DNA from: Oxalobacteraceae bacterium UBA6704
GTDB taxonomy: Bacteria; Pseudomonadota; Gammaproteobacteria; Burkholderiales; Burkholderiaceae_D
DNA: 64,000 bases
Reading direction: 5' to 3'
NCBI GenBank assembly: GCA_002454505.1
Contig: DKJA01000097.1
Span: forward strand, 1 to 64,000
The position numbers and the translations under genes were made by a program. Below, piece after piece: positions 57,388 to 64,000 of the stretch. The stretch's first letter is position 1, and every line of letters starts with the position of its first letter. Below the pieces are notes generated by a model. It worked only from the letters and a program-made list of their open reading frames with translations, was not told the origin of the DNA and made no database searches.

Positions 57388-58445
57388 TGGCCAAATCGAA
57401 CCGTCTCAGCGAAGACGCGCTGATGAAGCACCTGCAGGCCCAGCGTGCCCCGGCGCAGCGCACCGACACAGGTGGCATGATCCTGCACACGCCGCCCACC
57501 GGGCCCAGCCTGAGCCTGGAACAGATGCTGGCGGCGGAAGCGGCAGCGGAACCTGCCGCCGCTGCGCCTGCCGCACCGGCCACGGTCGGTGCGACGGTCC
57601 CTGCCGCCGCCCCTGCCGTCGTTGCGTTCGACACGGTCGTCACGCTCGACCTGGCCAAGGTGGACGACAGCCCTTACCAGAGCGCTGCCGATGCCGGCAA
57701 CCGGTACGATCCCGAGTCGATCGACGAACTGGCCCACACGATGGCCACGGCGGGCCAGGAAGAGCCGATTCTCGTGCGGCCGGTGGCTGGGCGCTATGAA
57801 CTGATCGCCGGCCACCGGCGCGTGCGGGCTGCCCGTACGCTAGGCTGGTCGTCCGTGCGCGCGCTCGTCGTGCAGCGGGCCGACCGCGAGGCCCATCAGT
57901 CGGTGCTGGTCCACAACGAGGGCCGCAAGGACCTGTGCGATTACGGCAAGGCCAAGGTGTATCAGCGCGCCAAGGCCGAGGGATTCGTGACGACGCAGGA
58001 TGAAATCGCGCGCATGTTCGCCACTCGGCAAAGCCATGTGTCGCAGCGGCTGGCAATGCTGAAGCTGCCGGCACCGGTGCTCGCCATGCTGGAAGAGAAC
58101 AACGATTTGTTCAGCATGACGACGGCGGCAACCATTCTCGGCCTGCTGAAGGAATACCCGGATGAGGAAGCACTGTTGACGCAGGCCGTGCTGCGGCTGA
58201 AGGCGGACAATGCGCCGGAGAACTCCGTCCGGCCCTGGTTCCTGCAAGTGCTGCAAGCCCGTCTGCGGCCGCAACGGGCCGCGCGCCGCCGCCCGAAGGT
58301 CATCACGGATACGGCAGGGCGGCCGCTTTACACGGCTGCGCTGGACGGCCGGGTGATCACCGTTCGGCTCAGTGCGCAGGATATCGATGGCGATGCGCTG
58401 CTGGAAAACATGGTGGAATTCCTCAAGGCCAGCTCGGCGGAATAA
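57387..58445 (+). CDS. parB: ParB-type centromere-binding protein
   Basis: A 352-residue ParB from ATG 57387 (GTG 57384 also possible). An Ala-rich linker (52-80), ParB/Srx domain with GHRRVRAAR at 142-150 (the box that binds CTP in ParB), and a KorB-type HTH near 195-235 (VTTQDEIARMFATRQSHVSQRLAMLKLPAPV). C-terminal dimerisation segment (DIDGDALLENMVEFLKA). Palindromes of parS type occur 33 bp after its stop codon and in the block at 59.9-60.5 kb. Confidence 0.9.
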   Translation: MAKSNRLSEDALMKHLQAQRAPAQRTDTGGMILHTPPTGPSLSLEQMLAAEAAAEPAAAAPAAPATVGATVPAAAPAVVAFDTVVTLDLAKVDDSPYQSAADAGNRYDPESIDELAHTMATAGQEEPILVRPVAGRYELIAGHRRVRAARTLGWSSVRALVVQRADREAHQSVLVHNEGRKDLCDYGKAKVYQRAKAEGFVTTQDEIARMFATRQSHVSQRLAMLKLPAPVLAMLEENNDLFSMTTAATILGLLKEYPDEEALLTQAVLRLKADNAPENSVRPWFLQVLQARLRPQRAARRRPKVITDTAGRPLYTAALDGRVITVRLSAQDIDGDALLENMVEFLKASSAE

Positions 58446-58477
58446 TAATAACTTCTTTAAAATCAATGGCTTACGGA

Positions 58478-58494
58478 TTATCCAATTTGGATAA
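58478..58494. repeat. parS-like palindrome 1
   Basis: TTATCCAATTTGGATAA, perfect 8-bp arms around a central T, 33 bp after parB. Core TATCCAA-N-TTGGATA is shared by all four sites. Confidence 0.7.
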
Positions 58495-58580
58495 GGCCGG
58501 TTTGCCGGGCGATTTTATGATAACGTCGTGCAGTGCGCACGGCCGCGCGCCGCGCAGTCCATCCCTGATAGTTCAATACG

Positions 58581-58599
58581 AGGGGGCACCAGGCCCCCT
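58581..58599. terminator. Possible terminator of parAB
   Basis: Arms AGGGGGC (58581-58587) and GCCCCCT (58593-58599), 5-bp loop, followed by TGCGTG rather than a T-run. Sits 136 bp after parB. Confidence 0.35.
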
Positions 58600-58701
58600 T
58601 GCGTGTCTGCCGCCGGGCAGATGATCTGCTCGCCACTCGGCGTCTATCCCGGGCGGTGCGTGAAGCGGTTCAATGGAGGCCTTTCCACAACGGAGGTCCC
58701 C

Positions 58702-59496
58702 ATGTCGTTCCCTAACCTGTCGCGTCCTGCAGTGCTGCCTCGTTCCTTGCTGGCCCTGGTCGTTGCCGCGCTGTGCACCACCGCTGCGGCGGACACCAGC
58801 AAGTATGCCGACCCGGCGAAACCCGCACTCCCCAATCCGAATATGCAGCTTGACCTGCCGCGTACGGCGCTGGTGGTCATCGATCCGCAGATTGATTTCA
58901 TGAGTCCGAAAGGTGCGGCGTGGGCCGTCGTCGGCGAGAGTGTGACGGAGCAGAAGCTGATTCCGAATCTGACCAAGCTGTTCCAGGCATCGAAGGCGGC
59001 CGGCATCACCGTCGCCATCTCCCCGCACTATTACTACCCGCACGACCATACGTGGAAGTTCGGCGGCCCGGCGGAAATCTTCCAGCACCAGATCAAGATC
59101 TTCGATCGCAAGGATCCACTCAATGTGGACAATTTCAAGGGCTCGGGGGCCGATTTCATGCCCGAGTTCAAACCATTCATCGAAGATGGCAAGACCATCG
59201 TGGCATCGCCGCACAAGCTGTATGGCCCCAGCGCGAACGACCTGATCCTGCAGCTGCGCAAGCAGCGCGTGGACAAGATCATCCTGGCCGGCATGCTGGC
59301 GAACCTGTGTGTCGAATCGCATTTGCGCGAGTTCCTCGAAAACGGCTTCGAGGTCGCCGTGGTGCGCGACGCGGTGGCGGCACCGAAGCTGCCCGAGGGG
59401 GACGGCTATGCGGCGGCCATCGTCAATTACCGCTACATCGCCAATGGCTTGTGGACGACCGACGAGACGGTCAAGCGGCTGCAGGCAGGCCGCTGA
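58702..59496 (+). CDS. Exported isochorismatase-family cysteine hydrolase
   Basis: A 264-residue protein from ATG 58702 with GGAGG Shine-Dalgarno and signal peptide (about 1-30, AAA-DTS). Catalytic triad of the family is complete: Asp61 (VIDPQIDF), Lys172 (PHKLYGPS) and Cys203 (GMLANLCVES). Periplasmic members of this family hydrolyse amides or imides; substrate unknown. Located between parB and the second repeat block; apparently cargo rather than part of the partition system. Confidence 0.85.
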   Translation: MSFPNLSRPAVLPRSLLALVVAALCTTAAADTSKYADPAKPALPNPNMQLDLPRTALVVIDPQIDFMSPKGAAWAVVGESVTEQKLIPNLTKLFQASKAAGITVAISPHYYYPHDHTWKFGGPAEIFQHQIKIFDRKDPLNVDNFKGSGADFMPEFKPFIEDGKTIVASPHKLYGPSANDLILQLRKQRVDKIILAGMLANLCVESHLREFLENGFEVAVVRDAVAAPKLPEGDGYAAAIVNYRYIANGLWTTDETVKRLQAGR

Positions 59497-59760
59497 CCTG
59501 CGCGGCGAGGTCGATGCCGGCAGCGCAGGCATGATGGATGCGTTGCGGCTTGTGCGTCGACCAGGCCCGGTTGCTTGGGCGCGGTCGCTTAGTCCCGGTC
59601 AGCAGCAAGCGGTGTTGCCACCTGAATGTCGCAACCACGGCATCGCGCGGCGACCGGTTCATGCGTGACGACGTGATGCGCCCTTGATTGGCCACCGCCG
59701 TGTGATTGGCAACTGGGCGCGCGACGGCATGGTGCAGGCATGCGGCGTGTGGCGTGCCGG

Positions 59761-60009
59761 TCCCTGTGTTGCCTCACCTTGGCCGACGTCGTCAACCAGC
59801 GTGCTCCCTGTGCCGCCTCACCTTTGCCGTCTTTCATCCGCCCTTTTCGCCGTCGCACAATGACTGTGCTCGCATGCCGCTGGGCCGGAAGCCCCGTTGT
59901 ATCGAGCGGGTCGGCACTGCGCGTCATTCCAGCGACACCAGCTTGCCAACGGTCACCGCTAAATATCCAATTTGGATATTGCGCCAGCTCCCCGCTCGCG
60001 CTCACCTTT
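59761..60009 (+). repeat. Iteron-like repeat series 3 (three copies)
   Basis: Copies of TCCCYG-N6-CTCACC at 59761, 59805 and 59989, same orientation as those upstream of parA, but 3.5 kb away on the other side of parAB. Confidence 0.7.
59962..59980. repeat. parS-like palindrome 2
   Basis: AATATCCAATTTGGATATT: perfect 9-bp arms, directly before an iteron-like copy. Confidence 0.7.
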
Positions 60010-60138
60010 GGATGATTGCGCGTGCCGGTATCGTTAACGCAGGATCGATCCTCACTCACTCACTCGACAATGGATTTTGTTCGCGGGTCTGGTCTCGCAC
60101 GGATTATGAGGTGCACGGTCCGCTTGTGCCTTTTAGCA

Positions 60139-60246
60139 ATTTCAACAAGCTCGGGGCACAGAGCTTTTGGCCCCGACGGGGACGGCGATCAGCACGGCCG
60201 AAATCCGCTGCCCGACGGCACTTTCAACAATCCCGGAGAACAGAGC
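60139..60246 (+). repeat. Two direct copies of the 26/29-bp repeat
   Basis: 60221-60246 matches the pair at 55887-55968 (in the reverse-complement orientation of the left arm) at 24 of 26 positions; 60139-60164 is a weaker copy (21 of 26). Spaced 82 bp. Confidence 0.6.
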
Positions 60247-60275
60247 AGCCGCTTTCATCGGCGCAGGATTTCGTG

Positions 60276-60308
60276 GCGCGGCATTATCCAACTTGGATAA
60301 TGCCGCGC
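60276..60308. repeat. parS-like palindrome 3, extended to 33 bp
   Basis: Core TTATCCAACTTGGATAA within a perfect 33-bp palindrome: arms GCGCGGCATTATCCAA (60276-60291), central C, and the exact complement (60293-60308). Confidence 0.7.
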
Positions 60309-60446
60309 TGGACGAGCAATGGTTTGCCAGGACGGAACTGTGCATTGTTGTTCCATGCTGGAACTCAATAGCGTCGGAAAGATCACGTCTCGGGCGAAAG
60401 CGAGTTATCGTCCACCGATCGCCTTAAAAATCATGGACTTAACCGG

Positions 60447-60461
60447 TATCCAAATTGGATA
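60447..60461. repeat. parS-like palindrome 4
   Basis: TATCCAAATTGGATA, perfect 7-bp arms around a central A. Confidence 0.65.
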
Positions 60462-60733
60462 TCGAAGCGGGACGAATAATTGCGCGGCAGCTTGCGGACG
60501 GCCGGCAGTGGCCAGATAGCGGCAGCGCTGCGATGGCAGCGAGACTGCCCCTCAGCAGCAGCGAGAGTAGAGGACGGATGGCTGCGATAGTAACTGCCAT
60601 CGGCAATGCCTGGCCGATGCATCGCAGGCCTATGCCCTGCGGGAAGAGTATAAAGGCACGCCCGACAGGTGTTATCGAGGCGAGCCGTGCACGGGCAAGA
60701 CAAGCGGCCGTAGCGTGCTAAGTGGCAGGGGAA

Positions 60734-60955
60734 TTACGGCTTGCGCGTCCAGAACAGCCCGGAAACCAGGCGCTGCACCTGCGCGTCTTCAAAGGGCAGT
60801 ACCGGCTCCAGCCAGTCGTCGCCGAACAGCTCGATCGGATGCTGTGTCCGCTCCGACCCGTTGCCGCAGGCCAGAGCATCGACCGGGCAGTATTTATCGC
60901 ATCCCCAGCAAATCCGCTCCGGGTGAAGCGGTTTGACGGGAAACTTCTTGGACAT
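60734..60955 (-). CDS. DUF3079 domain protein
   Basis: A 73-residue protein from ATG 60955. Conserved pattern HPERICWGCDKYCPVDALACGNGSERTQHPIELFGDDW is the DUF3079 signature, common in Burkholderiales: four Cys (WGCDKYC ... ACGNG) that could bind zinc or a cluster. Function unknown. A good sign that the host is a betaproteobacterium. Confidence 0.85.
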   Translation of the reverse strand: MSKKFPVKPLHPERICWGCDKYCPVDALACGNGSERTQHPIELFGDDWLEPVLPFEDAQVQRLVSGLFWTRKP

Positions 60956-61101
60956 GATGTTTCTCCAGTTGCTCATGCAACCGTCATGCTACGACCGCGC
61001 TGCCGGCCGTGAACATGATGTATATCAAGGTTCCCCGTGACAGCGGGACAGCGCCGGCGGCCCGCTCGCCCACGGCCGGCCGCCGACGGTCATGCGCCAG
61101 C

Positions 61102-62598
61102 CTACGCCAGCACGGTCTGGATCGCCCGCGCGGGAATGTCGACGACCACTTCGGCGTTGTCGATGAACAGGCGATAGCGTTGCGCCTTCTCCGTCTTGTT
61201 CATGACGACCACGGCCAGCGTACCGTCGGCATTGCGCACGGCGGTGGCGTCCAGCGTGCTGCGGCTGGTCGATGCGGCGATGCGCCGCCCCTGCGGTTTG
61301 CAATAGCGGCTGAGGTGACCGATGTAGTGATAGATCGGCGTGAACACCAGCTCGCCGTCGTCGCTGGCATGCAGCGGTGCAAAGCAGAAATTGGCCTTGT
61401 GGTTCGGGCCGCCCCGCATGTCGAGCAGCAGGTTCCAGTCGATCCAGCCGCTGCTGCCCGCGTTCAGGTCGGCAATCATCTGGCTGCCGTAGCGCTCGCC
61501 GTTGGCCCAGTCCTGCAGGCGTGCCGCGTCGTATTTCTCGATGCAGCCTTCTGTCATCAGCAGGGTCACGTCCGGATAGGCTGCATGGACGGCGGCCACG
61601 TTGCGGTGCATCGCCTCGCCGCCAGCCCACGTTTCATACCAGTGATACCCGATCCCCCACACATATTGGCGGGCCTTGGGATCGGCCAGGATGTGCCTGG
61701 CGCGCTGCGGCAACAGGTCGCGGTTATGGTCCCACACGACGAGCTTGCGGTCGCCCAGCCCGGCCGCCTGCAGCGTTGGGCCCAGGTGATCGGCCAGGAA
61801 GCGCGTCTCTTCCTCGGCCGTGTAGTTCATCGATTCCCACGTCTGCTTCGCCATCGGCTCGTTCTGCACCGACAGGCCCCACACCGGTACCCCGGCCTTT
61901 TCGTAAGCCTGCACGAACTTGACGTAGTAGCGCGCCCACGCATCGCGGTACTCGGGCAGCAGGCTGCCGCCCTGCAGCATCGAGCCGTTCGACTTCATCC
62001 AGGCCGGCGCGCTCCACGGGCTGGCGAACACGCGCATGCCGGTGCCGTGCGCCTTTGACGCCGCCAGCGCTTCCCGCAGCAGCGGTATGCGGTACCGCAT
62101 GTCGTGCGCGATGCTGAACGAATCCAGCGCGCGGTCGCCGTCCCGCACGTAGGTGTAAGTGTTGGTGCCGAAGTCGGAGCTGTGGATCGTTGTGCGCAGC
62201 ACGTTATAGCCGAGGCCCTGCTGCGGATCGAAGCAGGCCGCGATAAAGGCCTGCTTCGCGGCGGGCTTCAGCTTCGCATACACCTCGGCGGTGGCATCCG
62301 TGACGGCACCGCCGAAGCCGAAGATCTCCTGGTACCGCTTGCCGCTGTCGACGAAGACGGCAATGTCGGTTTCCACCGGCTGTGTGGCCGCGCGCGGTGC
62401 CGGCAGTGCGGCGGCAACGAAGCGTGCCGCGCTGCCCCGTGCCGTGGTGATCACTTGCCACTGGCGCGCACCGCCGGCAGCTGTCTGCGCGGCGGGGCTC
62501 CCCGTGCCCTGCGGGGCAGCGGCCAGGGCCAGTCCTGCCGGTGCGGTAGCCATCGTGGCGGCGCCCAGCAGGCGCAATGCATCTCGTCGTGTGGTCAC
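61102..62598 (-). CDS. Glycoside hydrolase family 30 enzyme, exported
   Basis: A 498-residue protein starting at GTG 62598 (Shine-Dalgarno AAGGAG). N-terminus MTTRRDALRLLGAATMATAPAG looks like a Tat/Sec signal (RR with hydrophobic stretch). GH30 fold: FGFGGAVTDATAEVY, FASPWSAPAWMKSNG, acid/base Glu247 in SVQNEP, nucleophile Glu350 in LMTEGC, and a beta-sandwich C-terminal part. Specificity may be beta-1,6-glucanase, glucosylceramidase or xylanase. A TonB-dependent receptor gene lies 77 bp upstream on the same strand: a utilisation locus. Confidence 0.88.
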   Translation of the reverse strand: MTTRRDALRLLGAATMATAPAGLALAAAPQGTGSPAAQTAAGGARQWQVITTARGSAARFVAAALPAPRAATQPVETDIAVFVDSGKRYQEIFGFGGAVTDATAEVYAKLKPAAKQAFIAACFDPQQGLGYNVLRTTIHSSDFGTNTYTYVRDGDRALDSFSIAHDMRYRIPLLREALAASKAHGTGMRVFASPWSAPAWMKSNGSMLQGGSLLPEYRDAWARYYVKFVQAYEKAGVPVWGLSVQNEPMAKQTWESMNYTAEEETRFLADHLGPTLQAAGLGDRKLVVWDHNRDLLPQRARHILADPKARQYVWGIGYHWYETWAGGEAMHRNVAAVHAAYPDVTLLMTEGCIEKYDAARLQDWANGERYGSQMIADLNAGSSGWIDWNLLLDMRGGPNHKANFCFAPLHASDDGELVFTPIYHYIGHLSRYCKPQGRRIAASTSRSTLDATAVRNADGTLAVVVMNKTEKAQRYRLFIDNAEVVVDIPARAIQTVLA

Positions 62599-62675
62599 GT
62601 GTACTCCTTATCGATGTTCATCTCGTTGCGACGGCGCGCCGGCCCGCCTTGCCTGACAGGCCGGCCGCCATCTCG

Positions 62676-64000
62676 TTACAGCTTGTAGTTCACGCCGACC
62701 AGTACCTGGCGGCCGTAGGACGTGTAGCGCTCCGGTGCATTGGCACCGCTGGCAAACGGACTGCCCTGGCGGGTCTGGTAAGGCTCGTTACCCAGATTAT
62801 TCACCTGGACCAGGAAGGACAGGTTCTTGTAGGTTCCCTGCTGGATCTCGTAGCCCAGCTGGACGTCGATCTGCTTCTCGGCCAGGATCTCGCTGAAGGC
62901 ACGCTGTGCAAACAGCCCCGTCACTTCGCCGCGGAAGGCGGAACGGTAACGTTCGCTGACCCGCGCCGAGAAGCCGTGCTGTTCATAGAACGCGGTCAGG
63001 TTGGCCACCACGCCGGACAGGCCCGGCAGTTTTTCCGTCGTGTTCGGTCCGTTCGGGTGGATCGAGCTTTCCGTGCCCGACGCGCTGGCCTGGATGCCGA
63101 AGCCGTCGAGATAAGCGGACACCATGTTCAGCTGCAGCGACGCGGTCAGTTCAATGCCCCGCACGAAGCCGCCCTGGCCATTGGCCGGCTGGTTGATCGT
63201 GCCGATGTTCTGGATCGGGATCACCGTGCCCGAATTCGGGAAGCTGCTGAAATCGAACTCGCGCTGCTGGTTGTAGATATAGCTTTTCAGGTCCTTGAAG
63301 AAGTAAGCCGCCGACACATAGCTGCCTTTGCCCAGATAGTGCTCGAGCGACAGGTCATACGAATTGGCACGCCATGGTTCCAGCTGCGGATTGCCGCCGC
63401 TGCCGTTCCACATCAGCGTGGTCTGGCTGACACTGGCGGCAATGCCGGCACGCATGTCCGACATGCGGGGACGTGCCACAGTTTTGGCGGCACCGAAGCG
63501 CAGGTAGGTGTCGCCCAGGTAATTGCCCAGATCGAAATTCAGGTTCAGGCTCGGCAGCACATCGTGGTAGGACGCGCCGTCGCGCAGTGCGGTGATGACC
63601 CCATTGTTGACGGCCTTGCCCTGCGCCTGCTGGTTCACATGGACGTATTGCACGCCGGCGTTGCCGCGTACCGGGATCCGGCCCAGTTCCGTATCGATGC
63701 CGAAGCGCACGAAGCCGACGCTCTGCTTCTCCGTCACGGCCCAGTCCTGCTGCGCCACATCGGTATCGATCGGCATCTTGTCGTAGAAGCGGCCCAGCGC
63801 CGCCAGCGGATCGAAGCTCAGTACCGCCGGGATGCCGGCCCACGCCAGCGACGTGCTCGGCTGGATCAGGTCGCTCGGCACCGTCGTCAAGGCGCGGTCG
63901 TTCTTCAAGGCATAACGCTGCGAGATATCTTCGTGCGATTTTTCGCGGCGCGAATAGCTGAGGCCCGCCTGTACGTCGCGCAGGAAGCCGCCGTCGAATT
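62676..64000 (-). CDS. TonB-dependent receptor, C-terminal part (runs off the window)
   Basis: The reading frame is open to the window edge at 64000; the visible 441 residues are barrel strands with the typical ending (YTSYGRQVLVGVNYKL). Segments such as FDGGFLRDVQAGLSYSRREKSHEDISQ near the cut and RFGAAKTVARPRMSDMRAG match receptors for oligosaccharides in proteobacteria (TonB-dependent receptor family with DISQRYAL segments). With the GH30 gene downstream it is a probable glucan- or xylan-oligomer importer. Start and signal peptide lie outside. Confidence 0.85.
   Translation of the reverse strand, partial: FDGGFLRDVQAGLSYSRREKSHEDISQRYALKNDRALTTVPSDLIQPSTSLAWAGIPAVLSFDPLAALGRFYDKMPIDTDVAQQDWAVTEKQSVGFVRFGIDTELGRIPVRGNAGVQYVHVNQQAQGKAVNNGVITALRDGASYHDVLPSLNLNFDLGNYLGDTYLRFGAAKTVARPRMSDMRAGIAASVSQTTLMWNGSGGNPQLEPWRANSYDLSLEHYLGKGSYVSAAYFFKDLKSYIYNQQREFDFSSFPNSGTVIPIQNIGTINQPANGQGGFVRGIELTASLQLNMVSAYLDGFGIQASASGTESSIHPNGPNTTEKLPGLSGVVANLTAFYEQHGFSARVSERYRSAFRGEVTGLFAQRAFSEILAEKQIDVQLGYEIQQGTYKNLSFLVQVNNLGNEPYQTRQGSPFASGANAPERYTSYGRQVLVGVNYKL

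Larger units (their letters stand above)
59497..60733. other. Non-coding repeat block with centromere-like sites
   Basis: 1.2 kb with no convincing gene. It carries three plus-strand iteron-like copies (59761-60009), three parS-like palindromes (59962, 60276, 60447), two 26-bp repeats (60139, 60221) and a GTTCCA-TGC-TGGAAC dyad (60350-60364). Short open frames here lack codon bias. Confidence 0.65.

Noticed and set aside
59706..60371. 221-residue open frame in the centromere block
   Set aside because: Crosses parS-like palindromes and iterons, no codon bias and no domain.

Overview
The window is about 64 kb of high-GC DNA from a betaproteobacterium, most likely an Oxalobacteraceae of the Massilia / Duganella / Pseudoduganella type. 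This is inferred from gene content (DUF3079 protein, periplasmic-propeller histidine kinases, NsrR/Hmp, SugE, DmlA) and strong G/C third-position bias. No rRNA or tRNA gene was recognised. The presence of a Rep_3 initiator, iteron-like repeats, ParA/ParB and centromere-like palindromes at 52.7-60.5 kb means this stretch is probably on a megaplasmid or chromid, or contains an integrated one.

0-7.2 kb: a two-gene candidate defence unit (an AAA ATPase fused to an HNH domain that has lost its catalytic His, plus a stand-alone HNH nuclease with intact residues). It is followed by a zinc cluster (Zur-like Fur protein, ZnuD-like TonB receptor, a small His-rich membrane protein, and a palindromic operator between the last two) and a NiCoT nickel/cobalt permease.

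7.4-23 kb: two paralogous propeller sensor kinases (7444-10470 and 16998-19970) flank a NarL regulator, a LysR regulator, a cupin and a four-gene operon on the minus strand (16878-12629). This operon encodes an SF2 helicase split in two (an HNH nuclease fused to the first RecA half; the second half separate) plus two unrecognised proteins. It is the best candidate here for an undescribed anti-phage or DNA-processing system. An OmpR/histidine kinase pair and an esterase follow.

23-30 kb: hydrolases and a D-malate utilisation locus (DmlR-like LysR, DmlA, DctA). dctA is interrupted by an in-frame amber codon where DctA proteins have Trp. An acetyltransferase, a DoxX-like protein and a possible glycosylase-like protein follow.

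30-38 kb: a nitric oxide/oxidative stress region: group III truncated haemoglobin, flavohaemoglobin Hmp, NsrR, two NsrR-type palindromes, two ECF sigma factors (one with a zinc-finger anti-sigma), a periplasmic catalase-like peroxidase, and a membrane protein of unknown role. The catalase gene and one sigma gene share the same ECF-type promoter pattern.

38-52 kb: ordinary accessory metabolism and regulation (two aldo/keto reductases, AraC, PPK2, SugE/Gdx, several LysR, an MRJP-VOC fusion, an Lhr-type helicase, HxlR, SnoaL-like, cupin).

52-61 kb: the replication/partition block: tyrosine recombinase, Rep, 15 two-part iteron-like repeats, parA, parB, then a periplasmic isochorismatase-family gene, 3 more iteron-like repeats, four parS-like palindromes (one next to parB) and a family of 29-bp repeats. 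61-64 kb: DUF3079, a GH30 glycosidase and the 3' part of a TonB-dependent receptor that runs off the window.
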